DNA of 38,108 nucleotides, from contig JAPLNX010000097.1 of assembly GCA_026400935.1 (NCBI GenBank), forward strand, positions 1 to 38,108, given 5' to 3'. Position 1 is the stretch's first letter, and every line of letters starts with the position of its first letter. This document shows, one piece after another, positions 24,686 through 32,982 of this stretch. This DNA is from Planctomycetia bacterium. Lineage in GTDB: Bacteria; Planctomycetota; Planctomycetia; Planctomycetales; Planctomycetaceae. Position numbers and translations under genes: made by a program. Below the pieces are notes generated by a model, which ran no database searches, was not told where the DNA came from, and saw nothing but the letters and a program-made list of their open reading frames with translations.

Positions 24686-25510
24686 ATGACAGTGTTGCGG
24701 TCATCAGACCACCTCTTCCTTTCACCTCCAGTCTTTGAGACTGCGTTGGCGATTCAATTTGACGAACTCGACACATTTCGAGCGATTCATTTCGGCCTTT
24801 TTTACGAAAAAGTTGTTGAACGTTTCCCTGTGGTCGAGGACCTTTCCCGAACTGAGCTGATTGTCGAGCGGTTTCCATTGCAGTTTCCATTGCAGTTTCA
24901 GCAGATGAGATTTGGCATCAAAGCATCGAATGGACCAGAGCGAGTTTTCTTCCGGGACAAGGAAGGCGGGGCATTGCTGATTCAACTTCAGCCGGATCGC
25001 TTCGGGTTGAATTGGAGCCGCGCTTCAGTAGACGACACATACCCGAATTTCATTCAAAATGGTCCGCTGTTTCTTGCAGAGTTTAGGAAGTTTGAACAAT
25101 TCTGCCGGGACCAAAAACTCGGCGTTCTCCGTCCAAATCTTTGCGAAGTGGTCTATGTGAATCACATTTTTCCGAAACCCGATGAGAGTGTTGTCGAGTG
25201 CATGGAAAACGTGCTTGCAGATGTGAAGTTGACACATTGCAACGACGATCTGCCAAGTGCTGAGCTTGCGTCGTTCAATCGGGTTTACCCGATTGGCAAC
25301 CAGAAAGGGCGATGGTACGCCGAAGCGGGAATTGGGCGTCACGCAGATCACGGTGAGTTTGTCGCTCTGAAGATCACCGCACGAATTTTGCATAAAGACG
25401 GCGAAGATGTCGCCGCAAACATACAACATGCGCACGACATTGTCATGAATGGATTTGTCGCTGTGACAACGAAGGATGCCAGAGTTACTCGTTGGGGACA
25501 CAAAACATGA
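24686..25510 (+). CDS. TIGR04255-family protein (cassette 1, gene A)
   Basis: The 274-residue protein has the pattern of the sporadically distributed TIGR04255 family: an N-terminal LSPPVFETALAIQFDEL (family form: L..PPI.E....), a central FLAEFRKFEQFCRDQ segment, and PNLCEVVYVNHIF, equivalent to the usual R.G.RY.N.. element. The family has no established function. A second, diverged member lies at 28778-29551. The ATG at 24686 is chosen because the family motif begins shortly after it; the ribosome binding site is weak. Its stop overlaps the start of gene B (ATGA, 25507-25510), so the two are translationally coupled. No membrane segment or signal peptide. Confidence 0.75.
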   Translation: MTVLRSSDHLFLSPPVFETALAIQFDELDTFRAIHFGLFYEKVVERFPVVEDLSRTELIVERFPLQFPLQFQQMRFGIKASNGPERVFFRDKEGGALLIQLQPDRFGLNWSRASVDDTYPNFIQNGPLFLAEFRKFEQFCRDQKLGVLRPNLCEVVYVNHIFPKPDESVVECMENVLADVKLTHCNDDLPSAELASFNRVYPIGNQKGRWYAEAGIGRHADHGEFVALKITARILHKDGEDVAANIQHAHDIVMNGFVAVTTKDARVTRWGHKT

Positions 25511-25992
25511 CGATGATGAACCTAATGTCGGCTGCCTCGCAATCGGAAGTTGCCTTTCCGCAGGACGCGACTTTGAACCCAACCGCTCTCAATAGTAGCG
25601 AGGCGTTTTCACCACTCATGGCGTTTCGGTCGAATCCCGAACCGTGGGTCCGTGATGTTCATTGCTCATTAGAGTCGCTCCGTGAACTCGGCCAAAACTG
25701 GGACAGTTATGGCGCGTTGCCAGCCGTCCCTGATTCAATTAAGTCGGCGAAAGCATTCATCAAATTGATCGGCTGTATTGTCGGCGTCGAGCGTCCAGAC
25801 GTGAGCCTCTCACCTGCTGGAAATGCGGTCTTTTCTTGGGAGACGTCCAACGGCAAGCGCAATTTGGATGTCGAAATTCTTAAGTCGGGACAAATGCGAT
25901 TTGCATTCATCGACGATGATGACGAGTCCGCCGACATTGAACGGGAGACATTCGATCTTGCTGAAATCGCCAGCATTTTGACTCAGTGGTAG
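25507..25992 (+). CDS. NWDxY-motif protein (cassette 1, gene B)
   Basis: I do not know a function for this 161-residue protein. Its best landmark is LRELGQNWDSYGALPAVPDS at about 60-79, followed by a helix (IKSAKAFIKLIG), a beta-rich part (DVSLSPAGNAVFSWE, LDVEIL, GQMRFAFIDDDDE) and a terminal helix. Gene B of cassette 2 has the same plan: NWDGYDAFP, a helix, PDGHLALEW, a strand, and a terminal helix. The ATG at 25507 overlaps the stop of gene A; ATGs at 25513 and 25516 are alternatives. Soluble, acidic at the C-terminus. Likely a partner of gene A. Confidence 0.68.
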   Translation: MTMMNLMSAASQSEVAFPQDATLNPTALNSSEAFSPLMAFRSNPEPWVRDVHCSLESLRELGQNWDSYGALPAVPDSIKSAKAFIKLIGCIVGVERPDVSLSPAGNAVFSWETSNGKRNLDVEILKSGQMRFAFIDDDDESADIERETFDLAEIASILTQW

Positions 25993-26001
25993 GCCGAGGC
26001 A

Positions 26002-26463
26002 ATGAATGCTGTGGAACTAATCGCCGATGATGAAATTATTCTGAGGCGAATTCCACCATCAACACCCCAAATGAATTCGACCAAAGAACGCCCTCAACCT
26101 GAATGGGGGCATCGTGCTGTAAGTTGCCGTTTGAGTACGGCTCCAGGTGAGGAAGGGCTTTCTTGTACGCGACTGCGTCAGACTTCCCCAAAATCGTTGC
26201 TCGCAGACCTCCTGACTGATGACATTGTCCCGACTGACTGGCTTGTCTGTCGAATCATCGTTCGCGATGTGCGCTCGTTAGGGCTTGAGGTCATTCATAA
26301 GCCAACTGATCGTGACCCTGGTCACTGTGAAATCGTTGGGAAAGACAAAGCCAAAATGCTCGCATTCCCGAACAAGAAGAGCCAACAGTTGGCGAAGAAA
26401 ACCCGAATTCTGACCACCGAAGAGGTTGCCGAACTGAAGGCTGGCGACACGTTTGTCGACTAG
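26002..26463 (+). CDS. Small conserved cassette protein (cassette 1, gene C)
   Basis: 153 residues, no recognised function. Features shared with gene C of cassette 2 are a divergent N-terminus (VELIADDEIILRRIPPS against NVPPVAPNELVSRF), a central GLSCTRLRQTSP (ECSVMRHRDAQ in the other), then RIIVRDVRSLGLEVIHKP (RADITVMACTIDSLRVVAKP), the signature RDPGHCEIVG (KNPNHADIEG) and a C-terminal basic helix. It begins 9 bases after gene B and is the third gene of the apparent operon. No membrane segments. Confidence 0.65.
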   Translation: MNAVELIADDEIILRRIPPSTPQMNSTKERPQPEWGHRAVSCRLSTAPGEEGLSCTRLRQTSPKSLLADLLTDDIVPTDWLVCRIIVRDVRSLGLEVIHKPTDRDPGHCEIVGKDKAKMLAFPNKKSQQLAKKTRILTTEEVAELKAGDTFVD

Positions 26464-26479
26464 CCACCGTAAGGCACAG

Positions 26480-26723
26480 ACGCGGCACACGACACTTCAA
26501 GATTCCGACCGCTTCAAACTGCTCGCTGCCGATCAAGGCAGATTCGTTCTCTGCCTCACTGGCGATGATTGCTTCGCTGCCGTTGACGGATGCTGAGAAG
26601 GCAGACGCGGTGCGGCGGTTGATGGCGGAGCAAGCGGCCAAGCAATTGCCGAAGCTCACGGGGGACGTGCTCACCACTTCCGGCGAACAATGTGATCGCT
26701 CTGAGAACGGGGGGCGGGCATGA
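26480..26723 (+). CDS. Short ORF carrying the second SLPIKADSF block
   Basis: The frame ending at TGA 26721-26723 encodes SLPIKADSFSASLAMIASLP, then DAEKADAVRRLMAEQ and about 30 further residues. The only ATG lies inside the conserved block at 26565, so either translation starts there or this is a fragment whose original 5' part (an integrase or attachment region, by comparison with 24107-24374) has been lost. Listed because the substitutions against copy 1 are mostly synonymous. Confidence 0.35.
26522..26634 (+). repeat. 113-bp direct repeat, copy 2 (SLPIKADSF block)
   Basis: Matches 24245-24357 with 8 differences. It lies just right of cassette 1 (59 bases after the gene C stop), so the two copies flank the cassette. 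Confidence 0.85.
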
Positions 26724-27027
26724 CACTCGGAGCAAGTGCTCGGAAGGCGAGTTGCCGCTGTCCTGATTCGCCGGACAGGCTCACGGCGATGCCAGGGCGC
26801 TCGCCAAGCCGTCCGAGTCAGCGTACAGCCATGATGTTGCCTACGTGCTGTGGAAGCGGTCAGCGGGCGAGATGGGGACGCTGGTGTCAGTGGGTAACGG
26901 CCAAGCGTGAAGGCGAGGGCGGTCATACTCCGGCGAGGATTTTTTTGAAACCGACCGGGGCCGCGTGTGGTGGCTTGGGACTCAACTAGCTCGACTGTCG
27001 GGCAAACCATTTTCAGGAGGTAAGAGC
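26724..27027. other. Intergenic region
   Basis: About 300 bases. A 90-codon open frame overlaps (26720-26989) but has no ribosome binding site, unusual composition (Cys, Trp, Arg) and no recognisable domain. I see no convincing gene here. Confidence 0.4.
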
Positions 27028-27576
27028 ATGAAAGAGAACGAGCGGAAGGATTACGAACGGTTGCGAGCGGAGGGGCGATGGTTGGAAGCCAATGAGTTCC
27101 GCGAAGTAAAGCGGAAGCGACTTCGTGCTGATGGTCGCAATCGACAACAGGCTTGCGATGAAAGTTGGTCGGCGATGTTGGCGAAGTACCCACCCATCGA
27201 ACCTGCGACCGAATTCGTTCCCGCGTCAACCGAAGGTTCTTTAACCCCGCCACGGATCGCTGAGATTGAACGGGCACCGGATTTTGAATTCTTGCTGCGA
27301 TGGGCCGTGGCCAACATGGGATTGGAGCTTGAGAAGCTCGATGCGTCGCAAGTGCCGAATCCGGCCTGCACCGAGATGCTCCGTTTCGCGAAGCAAGACC
27401 CGGCGAAGTTTTTCGGCTGGTTGGGCAAGTATGACGAGAAGGCTCAAGAGCAGTCCAAAGCGGCCCAAGCGTTTCAGGACGACAAGCGAAAGCATTTCAA
27501 GCTGTTTGATCTTCTGCTGGAAGAATACGAGGCTCGCCTCGAACGAGAGGACAAGCTCGCACCTTCATCGGTTTGA
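27028..27576 (+). CDS. Hypothetical protein, charged and helical
   Basis: The 182-residue product is not recognised. It is highly charged and predicted mostly helical, with an N-terminal basic part (KDYERLRAEGRWLEANEF, VKRKRLRADGRNRQQ) and an Ala/Glu/Lys-rich C-terminus (KYDEKAQEQSKAAQAFQDDK then LLEEYEARLEREDK). The ATG at 27028 is fixed by a perfect AGGAGGTAAGAGC ribosome binding site; the frame upstream to 26965 is not needed. It lies 72 bases before another small gene on the same strand and both may form an operon. The basic N-terminus might bind nucleic acid; this is a guess. Confidence 0.65.
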   Translation: MKENERKDYERLRAEGRWLEANEFREVKRKRLRADGRNRQQACDESWSAMLAKYPPIEPATEFVPASTEGSLTPPRIAEIERAPDFEFLLRWAVANMGLELEKLDASQVPNPACTEMLRFAKQDPAKFFGWLGKYDEKAQEQSKAAQAFQDDKRKHFKLFDLLLEEYEARLEREDKLAPSSV

Positions 27577-27648
27577 TCAACCCCGTCGCGTGTTGCTGCT
27601 CAATCCAAACCCAAACCATCATTCCACGGTCCAACAAACGGAGGCACC

Positions 27649-28086
27649 ATGATGACCCCCAAGGAAGAACGCAAAGCGATGGACGAACGTCACATTGAAG
27701 AATATAGCAAGCTGCTGAACGCGCAGCTCAAAGCGATGCACGAAGAGGGACTTTACGCGATGACTCATCGCTGGGACTGCTTTCATCAGGCCATCGAATT
27801 GGGCCAACGGCACGGTCGAGAACTCGCCGCATTGCGGGTCAGTCGCGTCAGCGAAAACGGACAGAGCCGAAGACATTTCTGCGAAATGCTAAACATCAAG
27901 AAGCGGAGGGGACCGACTGGGGAGATTGAATCAGTTTGCCTGCCACTGCGGCGAGTTTCTGTGCGAGAGCCTTCTTGTCCTCTTTGCTGGGCGGCCAGCC
28001 TTCGATGTCTGCGTGATTGGGATTCTTCGGCAGGATCGGCTTCGCAACGACGCGCAGGGAATCAATCGTGCAAGCCATCACCGTGA
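27649..28086 (+). pseudogene. Small hypothetical gene, apparently truncated by cassette 2
   Basis: A good start (GGAGG before ATGATG at 27649) opens a frame with a plausible helical protein (MDERHIEEYSKLLNAQLKA, FHQAIELGQRHGRELAALRV) up to about 27900. From there to 28086 the frame is merely the antisense of gene C of cassette 2 (27896-28327), with Arg/Cys/Trp-rich composition. A 190-base antisense overlap of two real genes is unlikely. The simplest reading is that insertion of cassette 2 cut off the original 3' end. Confidence 0.5.
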
Positions 28087-28327
28087 TGTCGGCGCGACCG
28101 TAGAGAGTGCGTCCCTCCGGGAACGATGCCGCGACATCAATTCCGATCTGCCAAATCTCCGCTTCCTGGGCATCGCGATGACGCATCACTGAGCATTCCG
28201 GATGTGGGTGCGGAAGGAACAACTCTTGCTTGACTGTGCTGTCAGCGCGGAATTGCTTGCTCTGCGTCGCGAACCGGGACACGAGTTCGTTAGGCGCGAC
28301 AGGAGGGACGTTAGCTGCGTCGATCAT
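27896..28327 (-). CDS. Small conserved cassette protein (cassette 2, gene C)
   Basis: 143 residues, homologous in plan to 26002-26463 but strongly diverged. It has PHPHPECSVMRHRDAQEAEI at about 38-57, GRADITVMACTIDSLRVVAK, then the signature KNPNHADIEGWPPSKEDKK and a helical Ala/Lys-rich end. The ATG at 28327 overlaps the last 17 bases of gene B, indicating translational coupling. No signal peptide or membrane segment. Function unknown. Confidence 0.68.
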   Translation of the reverse strand: MIDAANVPPVAPNELVSRFATQSKQFRADSTVKQELFLPHPHPECSVMRHRDAQEAEIWQIGIDVAASFPEGRTLYGRADITVMACTIDSLRVVAKPILPKNPNHADIEGWPPSKEDKKALAQKLAAVAGKLIQSPQSVPSAS

Positions 28328-28775
28328 TACCGCTCACCCGACGAATCAGGGACAACAGACTTTGGGAGATGTCGCCGAAGAATGGACAAGAACCGCGCGG
28401 GTCTTCGGTTCCCAGCAGCGCTGCATAATGCAATGTTCCTTCCGGGCTAACGCTCACTGACAGCGTCCATCGAGGATGGCGGTGCCATTCCAAAGCCAAA
28501 TGGCCATCGGGTTCAGCATCAACAGACGAGGGCAGCGGGCACCCCAAAGGCAATGCCTCAATGAGCAAGTAAGCGTTCCGATAAGTCTCTTGGTCTACTG
28601 GGAACGCATCATAGCCGTCCCAGTTCGATTCTTTGCATTCCTGCCAAACGTCCCAAAGCTCTTCGTAGGCCGGTTCCTTTGAGAAAGTCACCGACTTGTT
28701 GAGGTGAGCACTTTGTCGGCGGCTGGTTTTCTCAAGAAGCACGGCCGCTTCACTGAATCCTTCGACGAGTACCAT
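28311..28775 (-). CDS. NWDxY-motif protein (cassette 2, gene B)
   Basis: 154 residues. The landmark is WDVWQECKESNWDGYDAFP at about 40-58, followed by a helix (YRNAYLLIEALPLG), then PDGHLALEWHRHPRWTLSV, GTLHYAALLG and a terminal helix (ISQSLLSLIRRV). This is the same layout as 25507-25992. The frame is open to 28865, but GGGAGGG sits just ahead of the ATG at 28775, which follows the gene A stop by two bases. Tight spacing with A and the overlap with C imply a three-gene operon. Function unknown. Confidence 0.7.
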   Translation of the reverse strand: MVLVEGFSEAAVLLEKTSRRQSAHLNKSVTFSKEPAYEELWDVWQECKESNWDGYDAFPVDQETYRNAYLLIEALPLGCPLPSSVDAEPDGHLALEWHRHPRWTLSVSVSPEGTLHYAALLGTEDPRGSCPFFGDISQSLLSLIRRVSGNDRRS

Positions 28776-28777
28776 CG

Positions 28778-29551
28778 CTATTCCCTCCCAAAATGCTTCA
28801 GTGCGGAATCCTTCGCGCACGAGAAGAATAACTTGTTCTTGAGAATTCGCATCTCTGCCAAGCATTTCTTGATCGCTTCTCGCTCAACCGACTCGACTTG
28901 AGAGGTTGACACGTCGATGTCCACGATCAAAACCCTCTCGTTTTCTAATGTCCGTTGGACTGCACGAATCCAATTGATTTGGTACGGATACCCGGACACT
29001 TGCAGAGTATCCTGATGAAAGAATGAATCGCGGGATAGCTCCATTCCTTGCGGTAATGAAGGGATGCCTTTCAGAAAGTAGGAACCCGTGGAATTCGCCA
29101 ACTCAACTTGGTTGATGAAGCGGACGCCAAGGCGTTCGATGACCGGTGGTTCTGCCAAGTCGACGAACACTTCCCAAAAACGCAACGCTTCCGCCTCAAG
29201 AGTCTCCCAACAGTCGTAGTGTTTGACGCGACTGAAAACGACCCCATTCGGCTTTAACTGGACGACGTTGTGCTCCGCATCGTCTTTGCCATTCAGGCGG
29301 AAGCCGTCCCATTTGGCACTGGCGCTCATCTCAACCCCGTCAGGCGATCCCTTGAATTCGGCGAGAGAAACCTGCTGTTGGCGGCAATCGTAATTCGGAA
29401 ACCGCTTCGTCAGTTCGTCGTTCACCTGAGATTTATCAAGCATCTTGCCGACCGCGGTCTGCCAATGAATGACCGCCTCGACGATTGGCGGGCGAGAGAG
29501 ATGTGGGAAGGTTTCTTCGAGATCAATCGTAAACTCGTTCCATTGGCTCAT
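28778..29551 (-). CDS. TIGR04255-family protein (cassette 2, gene A)
   Basis: 257 residues. It shows the TIGR04255 elements more clearly than the first copy: FPHLSRPPIVEAVIHWQT at about 15-32, a mid-protein strand pair ending NVVQLKPNGVVFSRV, and IERLGVRFINQVEL at about 138-151. Identity with the copy at 24686-25510 is low, so the two are ancient paralogues or separate acquisitions, not a recent duplication. The ATG at 29551 is the first in frame. It is the first gene of the A-B-C cassette on the minus strand. Soluble; function unknown. Confidence 0.8.
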   Translation of the reverse strand: MSQWNEFTIDLEETFPHLSRPPIVEAVIHWQTAVGKMLDKSQVNDELTKRFPNYDCRQQQVSLAEFKGSPDGVEMSASAKWDGFRLNGKDDAEHNVVQLKPNGVVFSRVKHYDCWETLEAEALRFWEVFVDLAEPPVIERLGVRFINQVELANSTGSYFLKGIPSLPQGMELSRDSFFHQDTLQVSGYPYQINWIRAVQRTLENERVLIVDIDVSTSQVESVEREAIKKCLAEMRILKNKLFFSCAKDSALKHFGRE

Positions 29552-29745
29552 CGTGTTCCTCGTGTGTTGGTGCTAAAAGTCTACATCGAAGCCACCACGC
29601 CTGCACGGCAACGGCATCCTTGCACGAACTCGGCTTGAACAAGTCATCCAGACGCAGGTAATGCGCCGAACGGACATCATGCGCGGACGGGTGACGTGGC
29701 CTTCGTGGCAAGCAGTGGAGCGAGAAACGGCCAATACTCGGATGT

Positions 29746-30810
29746 TCAAAGAAGCTCGGCGAGCAGTGCGTCGAAATCGAATGCAAACGAAGTGTCGATG
29801 ACTTTGGTTGAGTCGCTGATTGTGTCTTTGCTGGTGCCGGTGCTGACTCCGTTGATGATGTCGGTGCCGAGTCCGCCGTCGAGCGTGTCGTTGCCTGCAT
29901 CGCCGAGCAGCGTGTCGATTCCGGCATCGCCTTTCAGGGAATCGTTGCCCGCTGAGCCAGTCAGGATGTCGTTGCCGTTGCCACCACTGAGTGTGTCATT
30001 GCCGTTGCCGCCTCGAATGGCGTCATCGCCATCGGAGCCTTTCAGGACATCGTTGTCGTCACCACCGTCGAGCACGTCGTTACCGGTCCCGCCGTCGATG
30101 GTGTCGTTGCCAGCGCCACCAAGCAGGACATCGTCGTCGTCACCGCCGTTGATGGAATCGGCTCCCGCTTCGCCGGTGATCGTGTCGTTGCCTGCGTCTC
30201 CGAAGAGCGTGTCGTTGGCATCGCCGCCGCTGACTGAGTCGTCATCGTCGCCGCCGTTGATTGCATCGGTTCCCGTGCCGTCCGACGCGGTGTCGTCTCC
30301 AGTGCCGCATGTGAGTGTGTCGTTGCCATCGCCACCAATCAGCGAGTCGTAGCCGTCGCTTCCAGACAAGCTATCCTGCCCCGCTCCGCCATCGGCTGTG
30401 TCGTCTCCACTGCCACCGAGAAACGTGTCGTTGCCATCACCGCCGTTGAACCGCACGTCGAGACTGGCACTGCGAGCATCAAGCTGATCATTGCCGCCGT
30501 TGCCGTTGAACGTGAGGCTGCCCGTGAAACGCGACCAGGACCGATCCAACGTCAGCCGATCCGCCGCGTTGGAGTCGTTGAATTGCACATCCGCCCCGCT
30601 CGGCAACGTCACTGGGGGGGGTAAGCTGCTTTCCCAAGCTGGAGCGAAGATGGAGTTGACCATTCAAGAACAGCGTCTTGAAGTTGCCACCGCTCACGGG
30701 CAATCACATCGTTTCCGCTGCCGCCGCCGTCGTTGATGGCATTGGAGAATCCGACAAGACTGAGCGTCCAGCCAACTGGCGGACTCGTTGGCTTGCTGAT
30801 TGAATGTCGG
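29746..30810 (-). pseudogene. RTX calcium-binding repeat protein fragment
   Basis: The frame 29746-30663 encodes about 20 RTX nonapeptides (for example GGDGNDTFLGGSGDDTADGG) and a C-terminal helix ending FDFDALLAELL. Upstream the same protein continues in other frames: VGWTLSLVGFSNAINDGGGS and GNDVIA, then VSGGNFKTLFLNGQL one frame off, then VTLPSGADVQF in the main frame. At least two frameshifts are needed, near 30697 and around the run of G at 30615-30621. There is no N-terminal export signal, and sequence homology stops near 30810. It is therefore the decayed 3' end of a larger surface-protein gene, related in type to 17387-21970. Confidence 0.75.
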
Positions 30811-30908
30811 CAACGGTGGCCCGCCGTGGCACAATTGTTTCTGTCTCTTAGGGGCGTTCCTAATGGGAGCCCATTACTGAACGTCTGTAATTAAAATATT
30901 CATTTGGA

Positions 30909-32528
30909 ATGTCACTGATGCCAAAGAGACGATTGATACACGCAGCATTCTTGTGTTTGATCGCGGCTAATTCTGTACCAGCGTTCCAGTTGGCCGGAAC
31001 CATGATTTATGGATGGATGGCGTCGTATTTGGAGTTCTTTGCGTTAAGGATGAACGAAGCCCTTTATCGGCCAGCCGCCGTTCTCGGTATCATCGCCAAC
31101 TTTGGATTCCTAGCGACGTTCATCGCAGCGTGGCGAGGCAAACTGGCGAAGCGAACTGCCGTTACTTCTGCGGCAGCAGCCATTGGCTCAGTCAGTTGTT
31201 TGGCGATCGGAACTGAGTCATTTGTCCCGTATCCGGGATGCTTGTTGTGGCTCGCGACAGGTGGGCTGCTCGTCTTGGAATCATTGGAAGTTGTCCGTCC
31301 AAGATGGTTTTCACACCGTCCAGAAGAACCGATCAACTCGCCTAGCTGGCGGACCACTGACGCCCCCGCACCAACCGAAATGATGGGAAAGCTTCTGAAT
31401 GACCACGGTAAAGTGAATACCGGGGCTAATGTCGCCGAGATGGTGAGGAGCTTTCTACACCCGGAACTCAAAGGCCGACACGGTGACTGGAGTGCATTGC
31501 CAACCCCGACGACAGCGACTGAGACGATAGCGACCGCGGAGAGCGTATGGCAAAGGGCGACGACAGAGGAGGAGCTAGCCAAGCTGGGGCCGGACTTTGA
31601 CTGGATCACGGCGGCGAAAGAAAAAGAGCGACTTGAGCGTGAAGCTGAAACTCGTTTTATTGCTGAAGCTCCCGCCCGTGCTGAAGCTGAAGCCCGTGCC
31701 CGTGCTGAAGCTGAAGCTCGCTTTGTTGCCGAAGCTCCTGCCCGTGCTGAAGCTGAAGCTCGATTTATCGCTGAAGCTCCTGCTCGTGCTGCTGAAGCAA
31801 GAGTTCGTGCTGCCGAATCAAGAACTCGTGCTGAAGCTGAAGCCCGTGATCGTGTTGAAGCTGAAGCCCGCGCTCGTGCTGAAGCTGAAGCTCGTGCTAT
31901 TGCTGCTGAAGTTAAAGCCCGTGCTCGTTCTGAACGTTCGCTGCACCTTTCGCGACGGTTCGGAGACGTGGTGCTCAAGACGTTCCAAGTTTACCTTTGG
32001 CTTGATCTGCTATTCGGGGTATATCAACTCGCTTACTGGGTTGAAGCCTCGCTGAAACCCGTAAATACCGGAACGTATTCGTCGATTTGTTTGGCGGAGT
32101 GTTTGAGATGCTTGGTGAACTCAACGATGACGACGGCGATTCTCGTTTCTGTTTGGATTCGTCATCCCAGGGCATTGGACACGGCAATCCTCCTTGTGTT
32201 GTTTCGCGTAGTAATCGCGTTTTCTTTCGCCGCTTATTACGAATCCTTGAGGATGTTCCCGGTGCCATATGTGGAGTCGTGGCCAGTCTCTGTCATAACG
32301 GCTGCGATTGGGATTCCTTGCCTGGGTTGGCTTCGCGAGTACTGGAAGTCTTTGTTGGCGTCGAGAATCTCGAAAACGTTGTCGGCTAATGACGTGCTCC
32401 CCGATCAGTTGCCAACATCGGCGATGCTCCGCCTTTCTTGGCAAATCGTCACCCTGCTTTGTGTCGCCATGATTTGCGTGACAGCGTTCGCTATCGCTTG
32501 GGTTTGCCTGCGTCCATCTCACGGATGA
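30909..32528 (+). CDS. Membrane protein with central Ala/Glu/Arg-rich coiled-coil repeat
   Basis: 539 residues, not recognised. The N-terminus has three or four hydrophobic helices ([54 protein letters not shown]), then a soluble linker. A 100-residue repeat of [14 protein letters not shown] type follows (about 245-345), which should form a long charged helix or coiled coil. The C-terminus has about five more helices ([73 protein letters not shown]). ATG 30909 and ATG 30918 are both possible; the second has TTGGA at better spacing. An imperfect promoter-like AT-rich stretch lies at 30885-30900. Cargo of the island; role unknown. Confidence 0.7.
   Translation: MSLMPKRRLIHAAFLCLIAANSVPAFQLAGTMIYGWMASYLEFFALRMNEALYRPAAVLGIIANFGFLATFIAAWRGKLAKRTAVTSAAAAIGSVSCLAIGTESFVPYPGCLLWLATGGLLVLESLEVVRPRWFSHRPEEPINSPSWRTTDAPAPTEMMGKLLNDHGKVNTGANVAEMVRSFLHPELKGRHGDWSALPTPTTATETIATAESVWQRATTEEELAKLGPDFDWITAAKEKERLEREAETRFIAEAPARAEAEARARAEAEARFVAEAPARAEAEARFIAEAPARAAEARVRAAESRTRAEAEARDRVEAEARARAEAEARAIAAEVKARARSERSLHLSRRFGDVVLKTFQVYLWLDLLFGVYQLAYWVEASLKPVNTGTYSSICLAECLRCLVNSTMTTAILVSVWIRHPRALDTAILLVLFRVVIAFSFAAYYESLRMFPVPYVESWPVSVITAAIGIPCLGWLREYWKSLLASRISKTLSANDVLPDQLPTSAMLRLSWQIVTLLCVAMICVTAFAIAWVCLRPSHG
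31635..31930 (+). repeat. Imperfect tandem repeat coding for [16 protein letters not shown]
   Basis: About 300 bases made of variants of GCTGAAGCTGAAGCCCGTGC, with occasional GCTCCTGCCCGT units. Copy number is likely to change by slippage, so the length of the coiled coil could vary between strains. Confidence 0.8.
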
Positions 32529-32982
32529 CTCTGGTATGTAGTTGCCCTCCGCCAAGCACACTCGGCCCCTCAGACAATTCTCGCACAGTTTTTGGTTCAA
32601 GGTCGTCAGCGGCGAACAAGCAACGATCTACCAGCGACTCCGCAGCGGCCGATCCGCCAGAGGCGGAACACGACGCGCGGACCAGCGGCTCGGACACATC
32701 CGCCGCGTGACACACTCTTGAATCAACGAAAATAACTTGGAGCGCCGTATGATTCCCCCGCTTCGTTGAGCACTCACAACGGATGCCTGCCATCGTCAGG
32801 AAATGAAACATTTAGTCAGTCATAATAAGATTACTTGCGCACACTCACAAGCAAAGAGGGCCGAAGCAAGCGGCGATTGTCCGACCGGCAAGTCCCGCAG
32901 CCGTCCGACTGACCGGACTACGAGATGGGGACATCCGAATGTTTTCTGTGTGCAAGCTCGTTAAGGCGGCCCAGAACTCGGC
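32529..32982. other. Intergenic region
   Basis: About 450 bases with no gene I can support. Open frames on both strands here are Arg/Ser-rich and lack ribosome binding sites. It probably contains the lost 5' part of the degraded gene that follows. Confidence 0.4.

Noticed and set aside
26462..26476. TAGCCACCGTAAGGC resembles the plus-strand sequence at the 5' end of tRNA-His (TAGCCACCGTAGGCC)
   Set aside because: Only 11 identical bases in a row and no further tRNA or core sequence nearby; too short to call an attachment site.
29552..29745. Segment between cassette 2 and the RTX pseudogene that reads as HYLRLDDLFKPSSCKDAV on the minus strand
   Set aside because: It felt familiar as a recurring planctomycete sequence, but the frame has no start or domain that I can support, so it is not annotated as a gene.
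31064..31978. Minus-strand open frame of 304 codons, Ser/Ala/Arg-rich
   Set aside because: Shadow of the Ala/Glu/Arg repeat in the membrane protein gene on the other strand; no ribosome binding site.
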